The notes beneath the pieces are model-generated. The model searched no databases. It had not been told where the DNA came from and saw only the letters and a program-made list of their open reading frames with translations. From Deltaproteobacteria bacterium (GTDB lineage Bacteria > Myxococcota_A > Polyangia > Nannocystales > Nannocystaceae), in NCBI GenBank assembly GCA_003696955.1, contig RFGU01000087.1:1-59651 (forward strand): 59,651 bases of DNA, given 5' to 3'. Below, piece by piece: positions 37,796 to 47,689 of this stretch. Positions within the stretch are counted from its first letter, which is position 1. Each line of letters opens with the position of its first letter. The position numbers and the translations under genes were made by a program.

Positions 37796-39589
37796 ATGAA
37801 GCGGCGGTTCGTCGGCATCGACCTCGGCACCCATTCCGTGAAGGTGGTCGTCGTCCAGACCCAACTGCGCGGGGCGCAGGTCGTGGAACGATTCGTGGAA
37901 CCGGTGGAGGTCGGGCCCGACGGCGGGGCCAACCTCGAGACCGCGGCCGCCGTGGCCGCGGCCATCGTCGAACAGGCCGGACTCAGGGACGAACGGGCAT
38001 GCGTGAGCGTCCCGGGCAGCGTCGCCGCGTACCGGACGATCGAGTTCCCGTTCGCGGATGCACGACGGATCGCCCAGGCGCTCACGTTCGAACTCGAAGA
38101 CCAATTTCCGGTGCCCGTCGATCGGATGCACCACGTGCATCTGATCACCCGGGGCGCTGGGGGCCGCGGGCGTGCGTGGGTCGTGGCCGTGCGACGCGAC
38201 CGTATGGAGGAGATCGAGCGAGCCTTGACGGGGGCGGGGTTCGGCAAGGCGGCCGTCACCATCGCCCCGGCGGCGCTCGCTCAGGCCATCGAGGGCGGCA
38301 TCATCGCGATTCCGGAACCGGAAGGGGGCGGCGGTGGCGATCGCCCGGAACCCGTCACACTCGTCGTCGACGTGGGACACCGGACGACGGAGTTGTTGGC
38401 CATCGCGGAGGCGGGGCCCATGGCGGCGCGTAGCGTTCGGATCGGCGGACGGGACGTGACGCTCGCCATCGCGCAGGCCTATGGCATGACCCCGGTCGAA
38501 GCGGAACGCGCCAAGCGCCGGGACGCCTTCGTGTACCACGACGGCCTCGTTGGCCTGTCCGACGAACAGGTCCGTGCCGGGGAGACCGTGCGTACCGCAT
38601 TGCTTCCTCTGGTGCGGGAGATTGGACACACGATCCGCTGGCTGGAGAGCGAACAGGGTTGTCGGGCGACGCGGGTCGTGTTGACCGGCGCCGGTAGTCG
38701 ATTGCGAGAGATGGTGCCGTTCCTCGAGGAGTGTTTGAACGTCGACGTGGCGCAGGTGACGGCGGACGACCTCCGTCGTATGCGCGTGCTCGACGACATG
38801 GACGTCGCGCGCGAGGCCGTGGCCATCGGTGCCGCGGTCGGTGCGGCGACCGGGCCACTCGTGGAGCTGCGCATGCATGCGGGCGCGGAGCACGACGACG
38901 CGGTGCTCGCCGCGAGGCTCCGGCGCGTCGGGGCGTGGGCCGCCGTGTTCGCCGGCGGCTTGGCCCTCGACACCGTCGTCCAGGTTCGTGCCGCCGAAGC
39001 TCTGCTCGAGACGCGTCGCGCCGAACTCGCCCTGCTTACGGACGAGATCCTCGGGGAACGCATCACCTCGCCGAAGCAAGTGCGTGACCGGCTCGAAGGC
39101 GAGGTCTCCCAGGATCCGTCCGAACTCGTGCCCGAACGCAGTGCCCTCGACGTGATGGCGATGATCGTGGACGCGGCGGCACCGAAGGACGAGCCACCGG
39201 CGCCGGCGCCGGCTCAGGCCGTGGATCCGACGGGGGCGCCACTGACCGACTCGAGCGCCGCGAGCAGCGGTGCCGCCGCCGGCAGTGTCCCGGCGCCGGG
39301 GAGCGCCGCGCCCGCGGCCGCGCCCCCGCCCGAGCGGGGGATCGTGTGGGCGGACGAACTCGTCCTCAACATGGTCGACATCCGGGAGCTCAAGGTGGAG
39401 ATCGCCGCCTCCGCTGCGCGATCGTCGGCCCAGGACCGATTCGCCATGGAACTCGAATCGACGGGATGCCTGACGAACGTGTCCAAGGGCAAGGTCCGGG
39501 ATCAGAACGGCCGAAAGGTATTCGAGATGAACATGGACAACGCGTGTCTGTTGCCGGAATCGGCAACCAAGACCAAGGAGCGGGAGTGA
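37796..39589 (+). CDS. gspL: Type II secretion protein GspL (PilM-like)
   Basis: GspL anchors GspE to the membrane. The 597-residue product begins with an actin/PilM-like ATPase fold (RFVGIDLGTHSVKVV at 4-18; VTLVVDVGHRTTELL; VVLTGAGSRLREM) to about residue 360. One hydrophobic segment follows near 377-395, then a periplasmic part with a Pro/Ala-rich linker. It is longer than enterobacterial GspL (about 400). The start at 37796 is preceded by GAGGGGAGG. The 64-nt gap to gspK is the largest inside the operon. Confidence 0.85.
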   Translation: MKRRFVGIDLGTHSVKVVVVQTQLRGAQVVERFVEPVEVGPDGGANLETAAAVAAAIVEQAGLRDERACVSVPGSVAAYRTIEFPFADARRIAQALTFELEDQFPVPVDRMHHVHLITRGAGGRGRAWVVAVRRDRMEEIERALTGAGFGKAAVTIAPAALAQAIEGGIIAIPEPEGGGGGDRPEPVTLVVDVGHRTTELLAIAEAGPMAARSVRIGGRDVTLAIAQAYGMTPVEAERAKRRDAFVYHDGLVGLSDEQVRAGETVRTALLPLVREIGHTIRWLESEQGCRATRVVLTGAGSRLREMVPFLEECLNVDVAQVTADDLRRMRVLDDMDVAREAVAIGAAVGAATGPLVELRMHAGAEHDDAVLAARLRRVGAWAAVFAGGLALDTVVQVRAAEALLETRRAELALLTDEILGERITSPKQVRDRLEGEVSQDPSELVPERSALDVMAMIVDAAAPKDEPPAPAPAQAVDPTGAPLTDSSAASSGAAAGSVPAPGSAAPAAAPPPERGIVWADELVLNMVDIRELKVEIAASAARSSAQDRFAMELESTGCLTNVSKGKVRDQNGRKVFEMNMDNACLLPESATKTKERE

Positions 39590-40185
39590 TGCGACGCCTA
39601 TTGGGAGGCATGGCCGCACCCTTCACCGGGCTTTGGGCCGGACTTTCGCCCCGGGAGCGCACGTTGTTGCGGCTGCTCGGCCTTGCGTTCGTGTTCGTCG
39701 TGACGCTTGCGTTGTTCTACTTGCGTTCGGCGCGCCTTTCGGCCATCGAGCGCAAGATCGACCGGGTGACCGACGCGTTGGTCCTGTTGCGTACGAAGGG
39801 CGGTGACTACGCCGAGCGGCGCAAGAAGGCGTCGAAGCAATCTCGGAGGTTCTCGGACACGCCGCTGATGTTCAGCTCGCACATCGAAGCCGTCGCGGCG
39901 CGGGTTCCGGACGTGGAGGTCACGAATCAAGAGGAACAGGCGCCCGTCGAGCTCGGGGCCGGCCTGCGGCGGCGAACGTTCGAGTTCGACATTCGCAGCG
40001 TGAGCTACGAAACGCTCTTTCGGTTCCTCGCCGAGGCGGAACAGGTGCCAGGGCACGTGGTGCTGGTGGACGGACTGCGGATCCGCTCGGCCAGCCCCAA
40101 CGAGGATCGTGTGCACGCCGCCGTTCGCCTCTCGACCTGGGAGCGCGCCGCCGAGGAGGGCGGGGCGGGAGGTGGGACACCATGA
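39589..40185 (+). CDS. gspM: Type II secretion protein GspM
   Basis: The 198-residue product has one membrane helix at about residues 30-50 (LLRLLGLAFVFVVTLALFYL) and a short periplasmic ferredoxin-like domain. It fits GspM in size, topology and position after GspL. It starts in a TGATG junction with gspL. GspM binds and stabilises GspL. Sequence recognition is moderate; position is the main support. Confidence 0.8.
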   Translation: MRRLLGGMAAPFTGLWAGLSPRERTLLRLLGLAFVFVVTLALFYLRSARLSAIERKIDRVTDALVLLRTKGGDYAERRKKASKQSRRFSDTPLMFSSHIEAVAARVPDVEVTNQEEQAPVELGAGLRRRTFEFDIRSVSYETLFRFLAEAEQVPGHVVLVDGLRIRSASPNEDRVHAAVRLSTWERAAEEGGAGGGTP

Positions 40186-41663
40186 GGTCCGTATTTCGTC
40201 GCGTGCTCGGGAGGAGGCACGGTCAAGCGCCCGGGCCGGGGACGTCCGACGGAGCCGACGCCAGTGCGATCCTCCCCACGGCCGTCCTCGAGCGGCGCTG
40301 GCGGCGGTGGCTGCGCGGCGTCGCCAGGTGGCTCCCGCGGATTGCCGGAGGGGTCGTGGTCTTCGTGTTGGCGTCGTGGATTCTGCTGCCGACCGAGATC
40401 ATCGCCTGGCGGTTGGGGCACGAAGCGCGTAAGCGTGGGTACGACATCGAGATCGAGGACGTGTCGATTCGTCCGTGGGGTGCCATCGTCCTCGAGAACG
40501 TGTCGTGGACGTTCAAGCCGTCGCGGCCCGGCCAGATCCCGGACACGCTGCGGATCGAGACCGCCGAACTGGACATCTCGGTCCTACGTGCCCTGGTCGG
40601 CACCACGGACGTCACGTTCGAGATGGATCTCGGAGGCGGGCGGGCGTGGGTGCACTGGAACGATGGTGGGGACGAGGCGCGCTTCGAGGCGGAACTCGCG
40701 GACGTGCCCCTCGGGGCCTTGCCGAAGGCGCACCAACTCCTCAATGCCCCTCTTGGCGGGACGGTGGGGCTCGAGGTGGACCTGCGTGTGCCGGAGAAGA
40801 AATTCGCGCGTACCAAAGGCACCGTCACCCTGGCGTGTCGCGGATGTAGCATCGGTGACGGGGAGACGCTGCTCTACGTGCCTGGCGCCAAGGGCATGCT
40901 GGCGAAGGGGGTCACGATTCCCGAGATCGATCTCGGAACCCTCGAAGGGAGCTTCGTGTTCGACAAGGGGGTCGGCCGGACCGAAGGACCCATCGTGGCC
41001 AAGAGCGACGACGTGGAACTTACGTTGGACGGCATCGTAACCTTGAGGGATCCGTTCTCCAAGTCGCGGCTGGAGATGATCCTGAAGATGCAGATCTCCG
41101 AGGCGCTGCAGCAGCGTGACGAGCGCGTGCGGCTGTTGGTACAGACGATGCCGGAGACGCAGCGCCTCAAGCCGCCGGAGTCGGGGTTCGGCTTCAAGCT
41201 CTACGGGCGTATCACGCGGCCGCGGTTGCGGGGGATCTACAGCAAGACCCGCGAGGAGCGATTGCGGGAACGCCGTGAGCGGGCGCGACGTCGCGCCGAG
41301 AAGCGCGCCGCCCGCAAGAGGAAAGCCAAGGCGAAGAAGAAGCGCAAGCCGGACACGGACCGGGAGAAGGAGGCGACGAACGAGGAGGAGCGCGAGGGAC
41401 GGGAGCCGGCCGCTGCACGACTCGACATCCGTCCCCTCGAACCGGAATCGACGGGCGCGGTGGGCAAGCCGGTGCAGCTCGATCCAGCAAGCGGCGCCGA
41501 AGGTGCCGAGGCGGGAGGTTCGGGAGGCAATGCGCCGGCGGACGGCAACGCCGAGGGCGGCGAGGGACAGGGCGAAGGGGTCGGTGCCGAGCAGGGCGGC
41601 TCGTCCGGAGGACAACCGGAGGGCCAGGCGACCGGCTCCGCCGAGGAGACCGTGATTCAATAG
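40182..41663 (+). CDS. gspN: Type II secretion protein GspN, extended form
   Basis: The 493-residue product has a membrane helix at about residues 52-70, then a beta-rich region with LGTLEGSFVFDKGVG and VELTLDGIVTLRDPF, typical of GspN/AsmA-related proteins in deltaproteobacterial type II operons. Residues about 345-400 are a long Arg/Lys helix and the last 80 are Gly/Glu-rich. Both are unlike classic GspN. It starts in a 4-nt overlap with gspM and is the last gene of the operon, 31 nt before the convergent kinase gene ends. Confidence 0.82.
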   Translation: MRSVFRRVLGRRHGQAPGPGTSDGADASAILPTAVLERRWRRWLRGVARWLPRIAGGVVVFVLASWILLPTEIIAWRLGHEARKRGYDIEIEDVSIRPWGAIVLENVSWTFKPSRPGQIPDTLRIETAELDISVLRALVGTTDVTFEMDLGGGRAWVHWNDGGDEARFEAELADVPLGALPKAHQLLNAPLGGTVGLEVDLRVPEKKFARTKGTVTLACRGCSIGDGETLLYVPGAKGMLAKGVTIPEIDLGTLEGSFVFDKGVGRTEGPIVAKSDDVELTLDGIVTLRDPFSKSRLEMILKMQISEALQQRDERVRLLVQTMPETQRLKPPESGFGFKLYGRITRPRLRGIYSKTREERLRERRERARRRAEKRAARKRKAKAKKKRKPDTDREKEATNEEEREGREPAAARLDIRPLEPESTGAVGKPVQLDPASGAEGAEAGGSGGNAPADGNAEGGEGQGEGVGAEQGGSSGGQPEGQATGSAEETVIQ

Positions 41664-41694
41664 GGGGCAAGGCCCGCAGATGGGGTATGCCGCC

Positions 41695-43209
41695 TCACGA
41701 CACCCTTCGGGCCATGTCCCCGAGGCGTTGGACGAGGGCGAGGGGGTCGAACGGCTTGAGCACGAACTCGGCCCGCGGATCGGCCTCGATGGCCGGTTCG
41801 GCTGCCGGATCACGCATACCGCTCATGAAGACGATGGGGACCGAGGGGTCGGCGTCTCGAAGGCGTCGCAATGCACCGGGACCCGGGCCGTCGGCGAGTC
41901 CGAGATCGAAGAGAACGACGTGGATGCGGTCGCCCTCCTTGCGTAGCCGGACGAGGGCCTCCTCGGCCGAGGTGGCCGTCAGCACGTGAAAGTCGAATTG
42001 TCGCAACAACCGCTCGAGTGTCGTCAGTAGGTGGGGTTCGTCGTCGCACGCCAGCACCGTGACTCCCGGTCGGTCCTTGATCACGGGAAGTGCGGCAGCG
42101 GAGTCCGAAGCGGACTCGGGCGGATCCACCGGAAACAGGAGCCGAACGAGCGTACCTTGTCCGGGAACACTCTCGATCTCGACGGCTCCGCGATGGGCCC
42201 GTGCGACGCCGAGGACGGTGGCAAGCCCGAGTCCCCGCCCGTGGGGCTTGGTCGTGAAGAAGGGGTCCATCACGCGGGGCAGGTGCTCCGGTGCGATGCC
42301 TTGGCCGTCGTCGGCGACCTGCATGAAGACGTAGGCCCCGGGCTCGGCGCCGCGTGAGGTGAAGGCTCCGGTCGGCGGGGCGTCGAGATCGACGGTGCCC
42401 CAACGGATGCGCACCGTTCCGCCACCGGGTAGGCACGCTTCGATGGCGTTCTCCACGAGGGCGACGAGGGCGGTGGTGACCAGGCGCGCATCTCCGTAGA
42501 AGCGGTGGACCTTCGTGTTCGTGTCGATCTGGAGGCGCACCGAGTCGGGGACGGGCCCCGATAGGCTCGCGAGCGCATCCGTCAGCACCTGGTCGAATTC
42601 GACGGGTTCCCGGTCGATCTGGCGCCGCCCGGCGTAGACGAGGAGTTCCTCGGTGAGCCGGGCGGCCTTGCGGGCGGCCTGCTCGATGCGCTCGACATGT
42701 TGCCGGGATGGCTCCGATCCGAGTTCGCGCTCGAGAAGCTTGGCGTTTGCGAGCACCGTCGTCAGCAGATTGTTGAAGTCGTGCGCCATGCCGCCCACCA
42801 CGGTGCCGAGGGTCTCGAGCTTGTACTCGCCCCACGTCGACGGCGACGGCGCGTGGGGCGAGGTCTGCTGGCGATGCGCTGCGCGCTCGGCGAGGGACCC
42901 GAGTTGCACGATCAGCACATCGTCGTGCACGTCGAGTTGCAGCACGTCGTCCACGCCGGCCGCCATGGCCTGGGCCGGGGTCGTCGGCCCGTCGATCAGG
43001 CCGACGCGCAAGGCGGCGTTCGGGAGCGAACCGATGCGTCGTACGCGCCCATCGTCCACCAGGCCGTACACCAACAGGAGGTCGAAGGCCACGTCGGTCC
43101 GCGTCGCCTTGGGATCGGCGACCGATACCTGCATCCCGAGGGCGCGGCCGCATCGTTCGAGGCGGGCGAGCACCTTGGCGGGGGCGGATGCGACGGCGAC
43201 GTGCAGCAT
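41695..43209 (-). CDS. Cytoplasmic hybrid histidine kinase
   Basis: The 504-residue product has no membrane segment. Residues 1-105 resemble a receiver fold but lack the phosphorylated Asp ([13 protein letters not shown]), so this is probably a pseudo-receiver. Next come the dimerisation/phosphoacceptor helix with His143 in [12 protein letters not shown], an ATPase domain with [27 protein letters not shown] and [11 protein letters not shown], and a C-terminal receiver with Asp435 (VLFDLGLAD). It is convergent with the secretion operon. Pairing with the NtrC-type regulator at 25687 is plausible but not shown. The start follows a TACGAT box. Confidence 0.9.
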   Translation of the reverse strand: MLHVAVASAPAKVLARLERCGRALGMQVSVADPKATRTDVAFDLLLVYGLVDDGRVRRIGSLPNAALRVGLIDGPTTPAQAMAAGVDDVLQLDVHDDVLIVQLGSLAERAAHRQQTSPHAPSPSTWGEYKLETLGTVVGGMAHDFNNLLTTVLANAKLLERELGSEPSRQHVERIEQAARKAARLTEELLVYAGRRQIDREPVEFDQVLTDALASLSGPVPDSVRLQIDTNTKVHRFYGDARLVTTALVALVENAIEACLPGGGTVRIRWGTVDLDAPPTGAFTSRGAEPGAYVFMQVADDGQGIAPEHLPRVMDPFFTTKPHGRGLGLATVLGVARAHRGAVEIESVPGQGTLVRLLFPVDPPESASDSAAALPVIKDRPGVTVLACDDEPHLLTTLERLLRQFDFHVLTATSAEEALVRLRKEGDRIHVVLFDLGLADGPGPGALRRLRDADPSVPIVFMSGMRDPAAEPAIEADPRAEFVLKPFDPLALVQRLGDMARRVS

Positions 43210-43225
43210 GGTCCGGACCGACCCG

Positions 43226-43231
43226 ATCGTA
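43226..43231 (-). promoter_or_regulatory. -10-like TACGAT before the kinase gene
   Basis: On the minus strand TACGAT, preceded by GC, ends 16 nt before the ATG at 43209, leaving about 9 nt of leader. It is the best match to a sigma-70-type -10 in this set. Confidence 0.4.
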
Positions 43232-43347
43232 GCAGGGACGCGGCATCCGCGCCGGACCGATGCGTGCGGAGCGTTCGCGGTCAGGCGCCCGAAACGGCGG
43301 GTGAACGCCTCGACGGAGGCGCGTCGAGGCAGGGGCCGGCCGGCGCG

Positions 43348-45627
43348 ATGCGGACGCCGACGGCGTGCTATGTCGCCGGAGTGGCAGGCAAGTCGACCGA
43401 GGACCGCGAAGCGCCGGTGCACCCGTCCGCACCGAACGAGTTCCATGGCGCAGGCCCGTGCGTGCAAGCATCGGTGCCTCCGGGGGGCGGAGGCGGAGGG
43501 CCCCTGCGTGGCGGATACAGGTTGCGGGATGCGGCAAGTCCATACCTGCGGCAGCACGCCGACAATCCGGTCGAGTGGTATCCGTGGAGCGACGAGCCAT
43601 TCGAGCGGGCGCGACGAGAGGACAAACCGCTGCTCGTCAGCATCGGCTACAGCACCTGCCACTGGTGCCATGTCATGGAACGGGAGAGCTTCTCCGACGA
43701 AGACGTGGCCGCTTTCCTGAACGAGCACTTCGTATGCATCAAGGTCGATCGGGAGGAGCACCCCGAGGTCGATGCCTTCTACATCGAAGCCGTGGGTGCC
43801 ATGGGGGAGTCCACGGGGTGGCCGCTCAACGTGTTCTGTACGCCCGATCGCCATCCCTTCTATGGGGGGACGTACTTCCCGCCCCGGCCCCGTTGGGGAC
43901 GACCGTCCTTTCGGCAGGTTCTCGAAGCGGTCCTCGACGCATTTCGGAACCGGCGCGCCGACCTCGAGGTGCAGGCCCGCCGCGTATCCGAGGCCATCGA
44001 CCAGGCCATGGTGCCGGAGCAGGGGCCGACGGACGTTTCGGTGGTCGAGCGCAGCCTCGAGCGCATCGAACGTGCGTTCGATCCGGTGTACGGTGGATTC
44101 GGGACCGGCCAGAAATTTCCCAACGCACCCTTGCTCGGCGCGGTATCGACCTACTTGGCCGGCCGTCGAAACGCGGGCGGCGCCCTCGCAGAGCACCTCC
44201 ACCGCACGTTGGACGCCATGGAACGGGGCGGCGTGCGCGATCAGGTCGGAGGCACGTTCCACCGCTATGCCGTGGATCGGGCCTGGCACGTACCGCACTT
44301 CGAGAAGACGCTCTACGACAATGCGCAGCTCGTGGAGATCTATCTGCGAGCGTGGTGGCGAACGGGACTTGCGCGATGGCTCGACGTGGCCGTCGAAATC
44401 GCCGAGGACCTCGCGACGTGGCAAACGGAGGACGGAGGGCTCATCGTGGGATTCGACGCGGACGACCCCACCGGCGAGGGCGGGTACTATACGTGGACGG
44501 TGGACGAACTCGTCGAGGCGCTCGGAGCCGAAAACGGCCGATTCGTCGCCGAGCTATTCGACGTGGCACCTCCGGGCGTCGAGGAACTAGGCGGGCGATG
44601 CGTGCTCCATCGTATCGACGATGCCCGTGCGCGGGAGCGGTTCGGGCCGGATGCGCCCGAGGACGTTCTGCGCAGGTGGCATGCGCTTCGGCCCGTCGTG
44701 GCGCGCGCTCGAGCCGAGCGACCGCCCCCACCACGCGACGACAAGCTCTTGGTGGGTTGGAACGGCCTGGCCGCCACGGCCTTCGCCGAACTCGGGCGCA
44801 TGGCCGGCCGAGACGACTTCGTGGCGCGGGCGGCGAAGATCGCCCGTTTCCTGACGAACGGAGCGTTGGATGGACGGGGTGTCCTTCGCCGGGGGCGGGT
44901 AGGGGAGGCCTGGCTCGGGCGGGCCCGCCTCGAAGACTTCGCCCTGTCCGCGCTCGGGCTTGCGCGCGTACACGCTGCGACCGGTGACATGACCTGGCTC
45001 GAGAAGGCCTACGAGCGCATCGTGGAGACCTATCGCCGCTTCCGCGATCCGCGAACCGGTGCATTTCGGCGCGTGGGCGACGATGCGACGGCCGACGGCC
45101 CGCTCCCTCCGGTCGTTTGCGATGCCGGAGGCGACGGCGTGCTGCCGGGGGGCGCGTCCGCCGCGATACGGGCTGGGCTCGAACTCGGCAGCATCACCGG
45201 CGACATGGAGCTGCTCGAGAGCGCGGTCGCCTCCCTCGAGGCGTACGCGGGGGCTCCGAACGACGTACCGTTCGGTCACGGCACCCTGATCGAGACGCTG
45301 TCATGGTGGAACGGCGAGGTGCACGACATCGTCGTCGTCGGCGAGGGCGGGACACCGGCGTTCGAAGCGTGCGTGCGCCTCGTCGCGGGTTTGCCCGCAG
45401 CGCTGGTCTCGCCGGTGATCGTCGACCGCCGTCGGCCCGTCCCCGCCGGCTTTTCCAACCTGGCGGACAAACTGGCTGCGGCGCGGCCCGTGGCGGCGTA
45501 CCTGTGTCGCCGCGGGGCCTGCGAGGCGCCGGTGGAGACCCCCGAGGCGCTCCATCGCCGCCTCGTGGCGCTCGGAGGAAGGTGGACCGAGCACCACGAC
45601 GGGGGGCCGTCCGACCGGAATGCGTGA
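43348..45627 (+). CDS. YyaL/SSP411-like thioredoxin-domain protein (DUF255)
   Basis: The product is 759 residues from this ATG. A GTG at 43381, preceded by TATGTC at 43369-43374, is a real alternative start. The conserved part begins at [22 protein letters not shown], followed by the thioredoxin-like [14 protein letters not shown] with its CxxC, then an (alpha/alpha)-barrel like N-acylglucosamine epimerases ([43 protein letters not shown]). The family is widespread, but its reaction is unsettled. It is divergent from the histidine kinase and convergent with the transglycosylase gene. Confidence 0.93.
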   Translation: MRTPTACYVAGVAGKSTEDREAPVHPSAPNEFHGAGPCVQASVPPGGGGGGPLRGGYRLRDAASPYLRQHADNPVEWYPWSDEPFERARREDKPLLVSIGYSTCHWCHVMERESFSDEDVAAFLNEHFVCIKVDREEHPEVDAFYIEAVGAMGESTGWPLNVFCTPDRHPFYGGTYFPPRPRWGRPSFRQVLEAVLDAFRNRRADLEVQARRVSEAIDQAMVPEQGPTDVSVVERSLERIERAFDPVYGGFGTGQKFPNAPLLGAVSTYLAGRRNAGGALAEHLHRTLDAMERGGVRDQVGGTFHRYAVDRAWHVPHFEKTLYDNAQLVEIYLRAWWRTGLARWLDVAVEIAEDLATWQTEDGGLIVGFDADDPTGEGGYYTWTVDELVEALGAENGRFVAELFDVAPPGVEELGGRCVLHRIDDARARERFGPDAPEDVLRRWHALRPVVARARAERPPPPRDDKLLVGWNGLAATAFAELGRMAGRDDFVARAAKIARFLTNGALDGRGVLRRGRVGEAWLGRARLEDFALSALGLARVHAATGDMTWLEKAYERIVETYRRFRDPRTGAFRRVGDDATADGPLPPVVCDAGGDGVLPGGASAAIRAGLELGSITGDMELLESAVASLEAYAGAPNDVPFGHGTLIETLSWWNGEVHDIVVVGEGGTPAFEACVRLVAGLPAALVSPVIVDRRRPVPAGFSNLADKLAAARPVAAYLCRRGACEAPVETPEALHRRLVALGGRWTEHHDGGPSDRNA

Positions 45628-45643
45628 GCAGCGGCCACCGAGG

Positions 45644-47689
45644 TCAGTCACCGCGCGACGACAGGGCGATTCGCTCCGTGCGAGCGCGCCGCGCATCGTT
45701 CCACGAGACGAACCCGTGCAGCGCCATGCGCCGGGCCTGCTGTCGAAGGCGCTCGACCCACGCATCGGGGATCCCGTTGCGATGGTGTGCAAGTGAGAGC
45801 GTGCGGGGGGCAGGCGCGAGGCTCGCGAGGTACAACGACTCGAGGATGGAAAGGCGCGTCACTGGCTTGCCGAAGTGGTGGCGTGCCGCCTCCCCGACGC
45901 CATAGACCTCCGGCCCGAGTTCGATCACGTTGATGTAGGCCTCGAGGATGCGATCCTTGGATACGACCTGTTCGAGCCGCGCCGTCAGGACGGCCTCCTC
46001 GAGCTTGCGCGATAGCGTTCGTCGCCCGCCCAACCACAGGTTACGGGCGAGCTGTTGGGAGATCGTCGACGCTCCACGCTCGACGCGTCCGCGCAGCAGG
46101 TTGTGCCAGAAGGCGCGCTGCATCTGCTCGCGGTCGAAGCCGTCGTGCTCGTAGAACCGGGTGTCCTCCATGGTCACCAGCGCGTGGGCGGCGCGCCGGG
46201 CGCGGTCGAGGGGGACGAAGTCGCGGTCCGCCGGCGCGAGCACCTTGCGGCGCAATCGCCCGTCGTCACCCCGAAAACGGTGCACGTAGGGGCCTTGGAG
46301 GCCGACCACGTCGATGCCCGGGGGGTCGAGGATCATGGTGCAGGCGGTCGGATAGGGCAGGGCGAGATCCAGCTCCCCGGGCGGATCGTCGAGCATGGCA
46401 GTGGTATCGCCGTCGACGGATCCGATGCGCGACGGATCGATACGGAAGTGAAGCGATCCCGAGAGCGTGCCGGCAAAGCGTGCCCCTGCCAGATGGGGCA
46501 GGAGCCCGGTCGGGGCACTGTCAAACAACGCCTGGCACGAGGTGGGGGGAAGGAGGGCGTCCATGGCGACCACCGCGTCCGTGCGGTGGGCCGAGATCTC
46601 GACGGCGACATCCCCGACGTGCACCGTGCCCGAAGCGGTCTGCTGATTCGCGGACACGTGTGCGATGCCGTCGAATCCGAAGGCCTCGACGGTCACGGCG
46701 CCGTCCGCGATGCGGCCGTCGACGATACGCAATCGCGAAATCTCCAATCCGGTGGCCTGGCCGCTGACGGTCGACCCATCCTTGCGAAACGTTAGCGAGC
46801 CGGACAGCTCGGCGTCGGAGACGTCGATGGCCGGTCCGACGACCAGGCGAAGGGGGCCGTCGAGATCGCCGAGGCCGAAGGCCTCGAAGTCGAGCCGTGC
46901 GGCGGCGTCGGCATCGATCACGGCACGGGCGCGGCCGCCGGCGCGGGCCCGAACTTCGACCTCGGTTCGCCTCTCGTCGTGGACCCCCTGCATCGCGAAG
47001 GCCGACGAGCGGCCCGAGCGGACCTCGGCCGAAAACGAAAGCGGGCTGGCGGGAGACCGCTCGGCCACGAGGCGAACACCGTAGGACGTGCCATCGGTGA
47101 GGTCGGCCCGAGCGATGCCCTGCATCTCGTAGGTTCCACCGGCACGCCGCCGGATCCGCAGGGCGTGCACGTGGGGCGGTGCGAGGGGACCGATGGCGAA
47201 GGCCGGAAGCTCGGCGTCCTCGACGAGCAGTCCGGCATCGAGGCCGAGTCGGTCGAGCCATGCGAGCTGCGGCATGGGGAGCGACGACCGGGCCTTCCGC
47301 CCGGCGTCCTCGGCTCGCCCGGCGTGCCCGGTCGACGGAGGCTCCGCATCGGGTTGGGGCGTCGTGGGCCGACGTTCGATGCGCAGGCCTGCGACGACCG
47401 CCCCGACCCCTCCGGTCCACGGCCCGAGACGCATGGCGTCGACGTGTACCGTGAGGTCGCGCCGGGACAGCGCCACGTCGGTGAGGATCAGGCCGCCCAC
47501 GTCGAGGTCCACCTGCGAGGCACCGGTGAGCGCTTGCAGCTGCGCACGTCCGTCGCGCTCCGCCAAGGCGACGGCTGCACAGAGACTTGCGGCCGCGACG
47601 GCACGCCACGCGGCCTTCGGTGCGCGACCGCGCGAAGGGTCGGGGCCGCCGGAAGGCCGGTCAGGCGTAGGTGGCGAGGGGGGCTTCAC
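45644..47689 (-). CDS. GT51 peptidoglycan glycosyltransferase fused to a large AsmA-like N-terminal region
   Basis: The 681-residue product ends in a full GT51 domain from about residue 480: catalytic Glu in TMEDTRFYEHDGFD, RGASTISQQLARNLWL, RKLEEAVLTARLE, and ILEAYINVIELGPEVYGVGEA. GT51 enzymes polymerise lipid II into glycan chains. There is no transpeptidase domain. The first 430 residues, after a signal or anchor at about 27-42, are beta-rich with repeated LxGxxxxxLxI features like AsmA/DUF748 proteins. It is therefore far larger than monofunctional MtgA (about 240). It overlaps the upstream Ddl-like gene by 29 nt. Confidence 0.88.
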   Translation of the reverse strand: MKPPSPPTPDRPSGGPDPSRGRAPKAAWRAVAAASLCAAVALAERDGRAQLQALTGASQVDLDVGGLILTDVALSRRDLTVHVDAMRLGPWTGGVGAVVAGLRIERRPTTPQPDAEPPSTGHAGRAEDAGRKARSSLPMPQLAWLDRLGLDAGLLVEDAELPAFAIGPLAPPHVHALRIRRRAGGTYEMQGIARADLTDGTSYGVRLVAERSPASPLSFSAEVRSGRSSAFAMQGVHDERRTEVEVRARAGGRARAVIDADAAARLDFEAFGLGDLDGPLRLVVGPAIDVSDAELSGSLTFRKDGSTVSGQATGLEISRLRIVDGRIADGAVTVEAFGFDGIAHVSANQQTASGTVHVGDVAVEISAHRTDAVVAMDALLPPTSCQALFDSAPTGLLPHLAGARFAGTLSGSLHFRIDPSRIGSVDGDTTAMLDDPPGELDLALPYPTACTMILDPPGIDVVGLQGPYVHRFRGDDGRLRRKVLAPADRDFVPLDRARRAAHALVTMEDTRFYEHDGFDREQMQRAFWHNLLRGRVERGASTISQQLARNLWLGGRRTLSRKLEEAVLTARLEQVVSKDRILEAYINVIELGPEVYGVGEAARHHFGKPVTRLSILESLYLASLAPAPRTLSLAHHRNGIPDAWVERLRQQARRMALHGFVSWNDARRARTERIALSSRGD

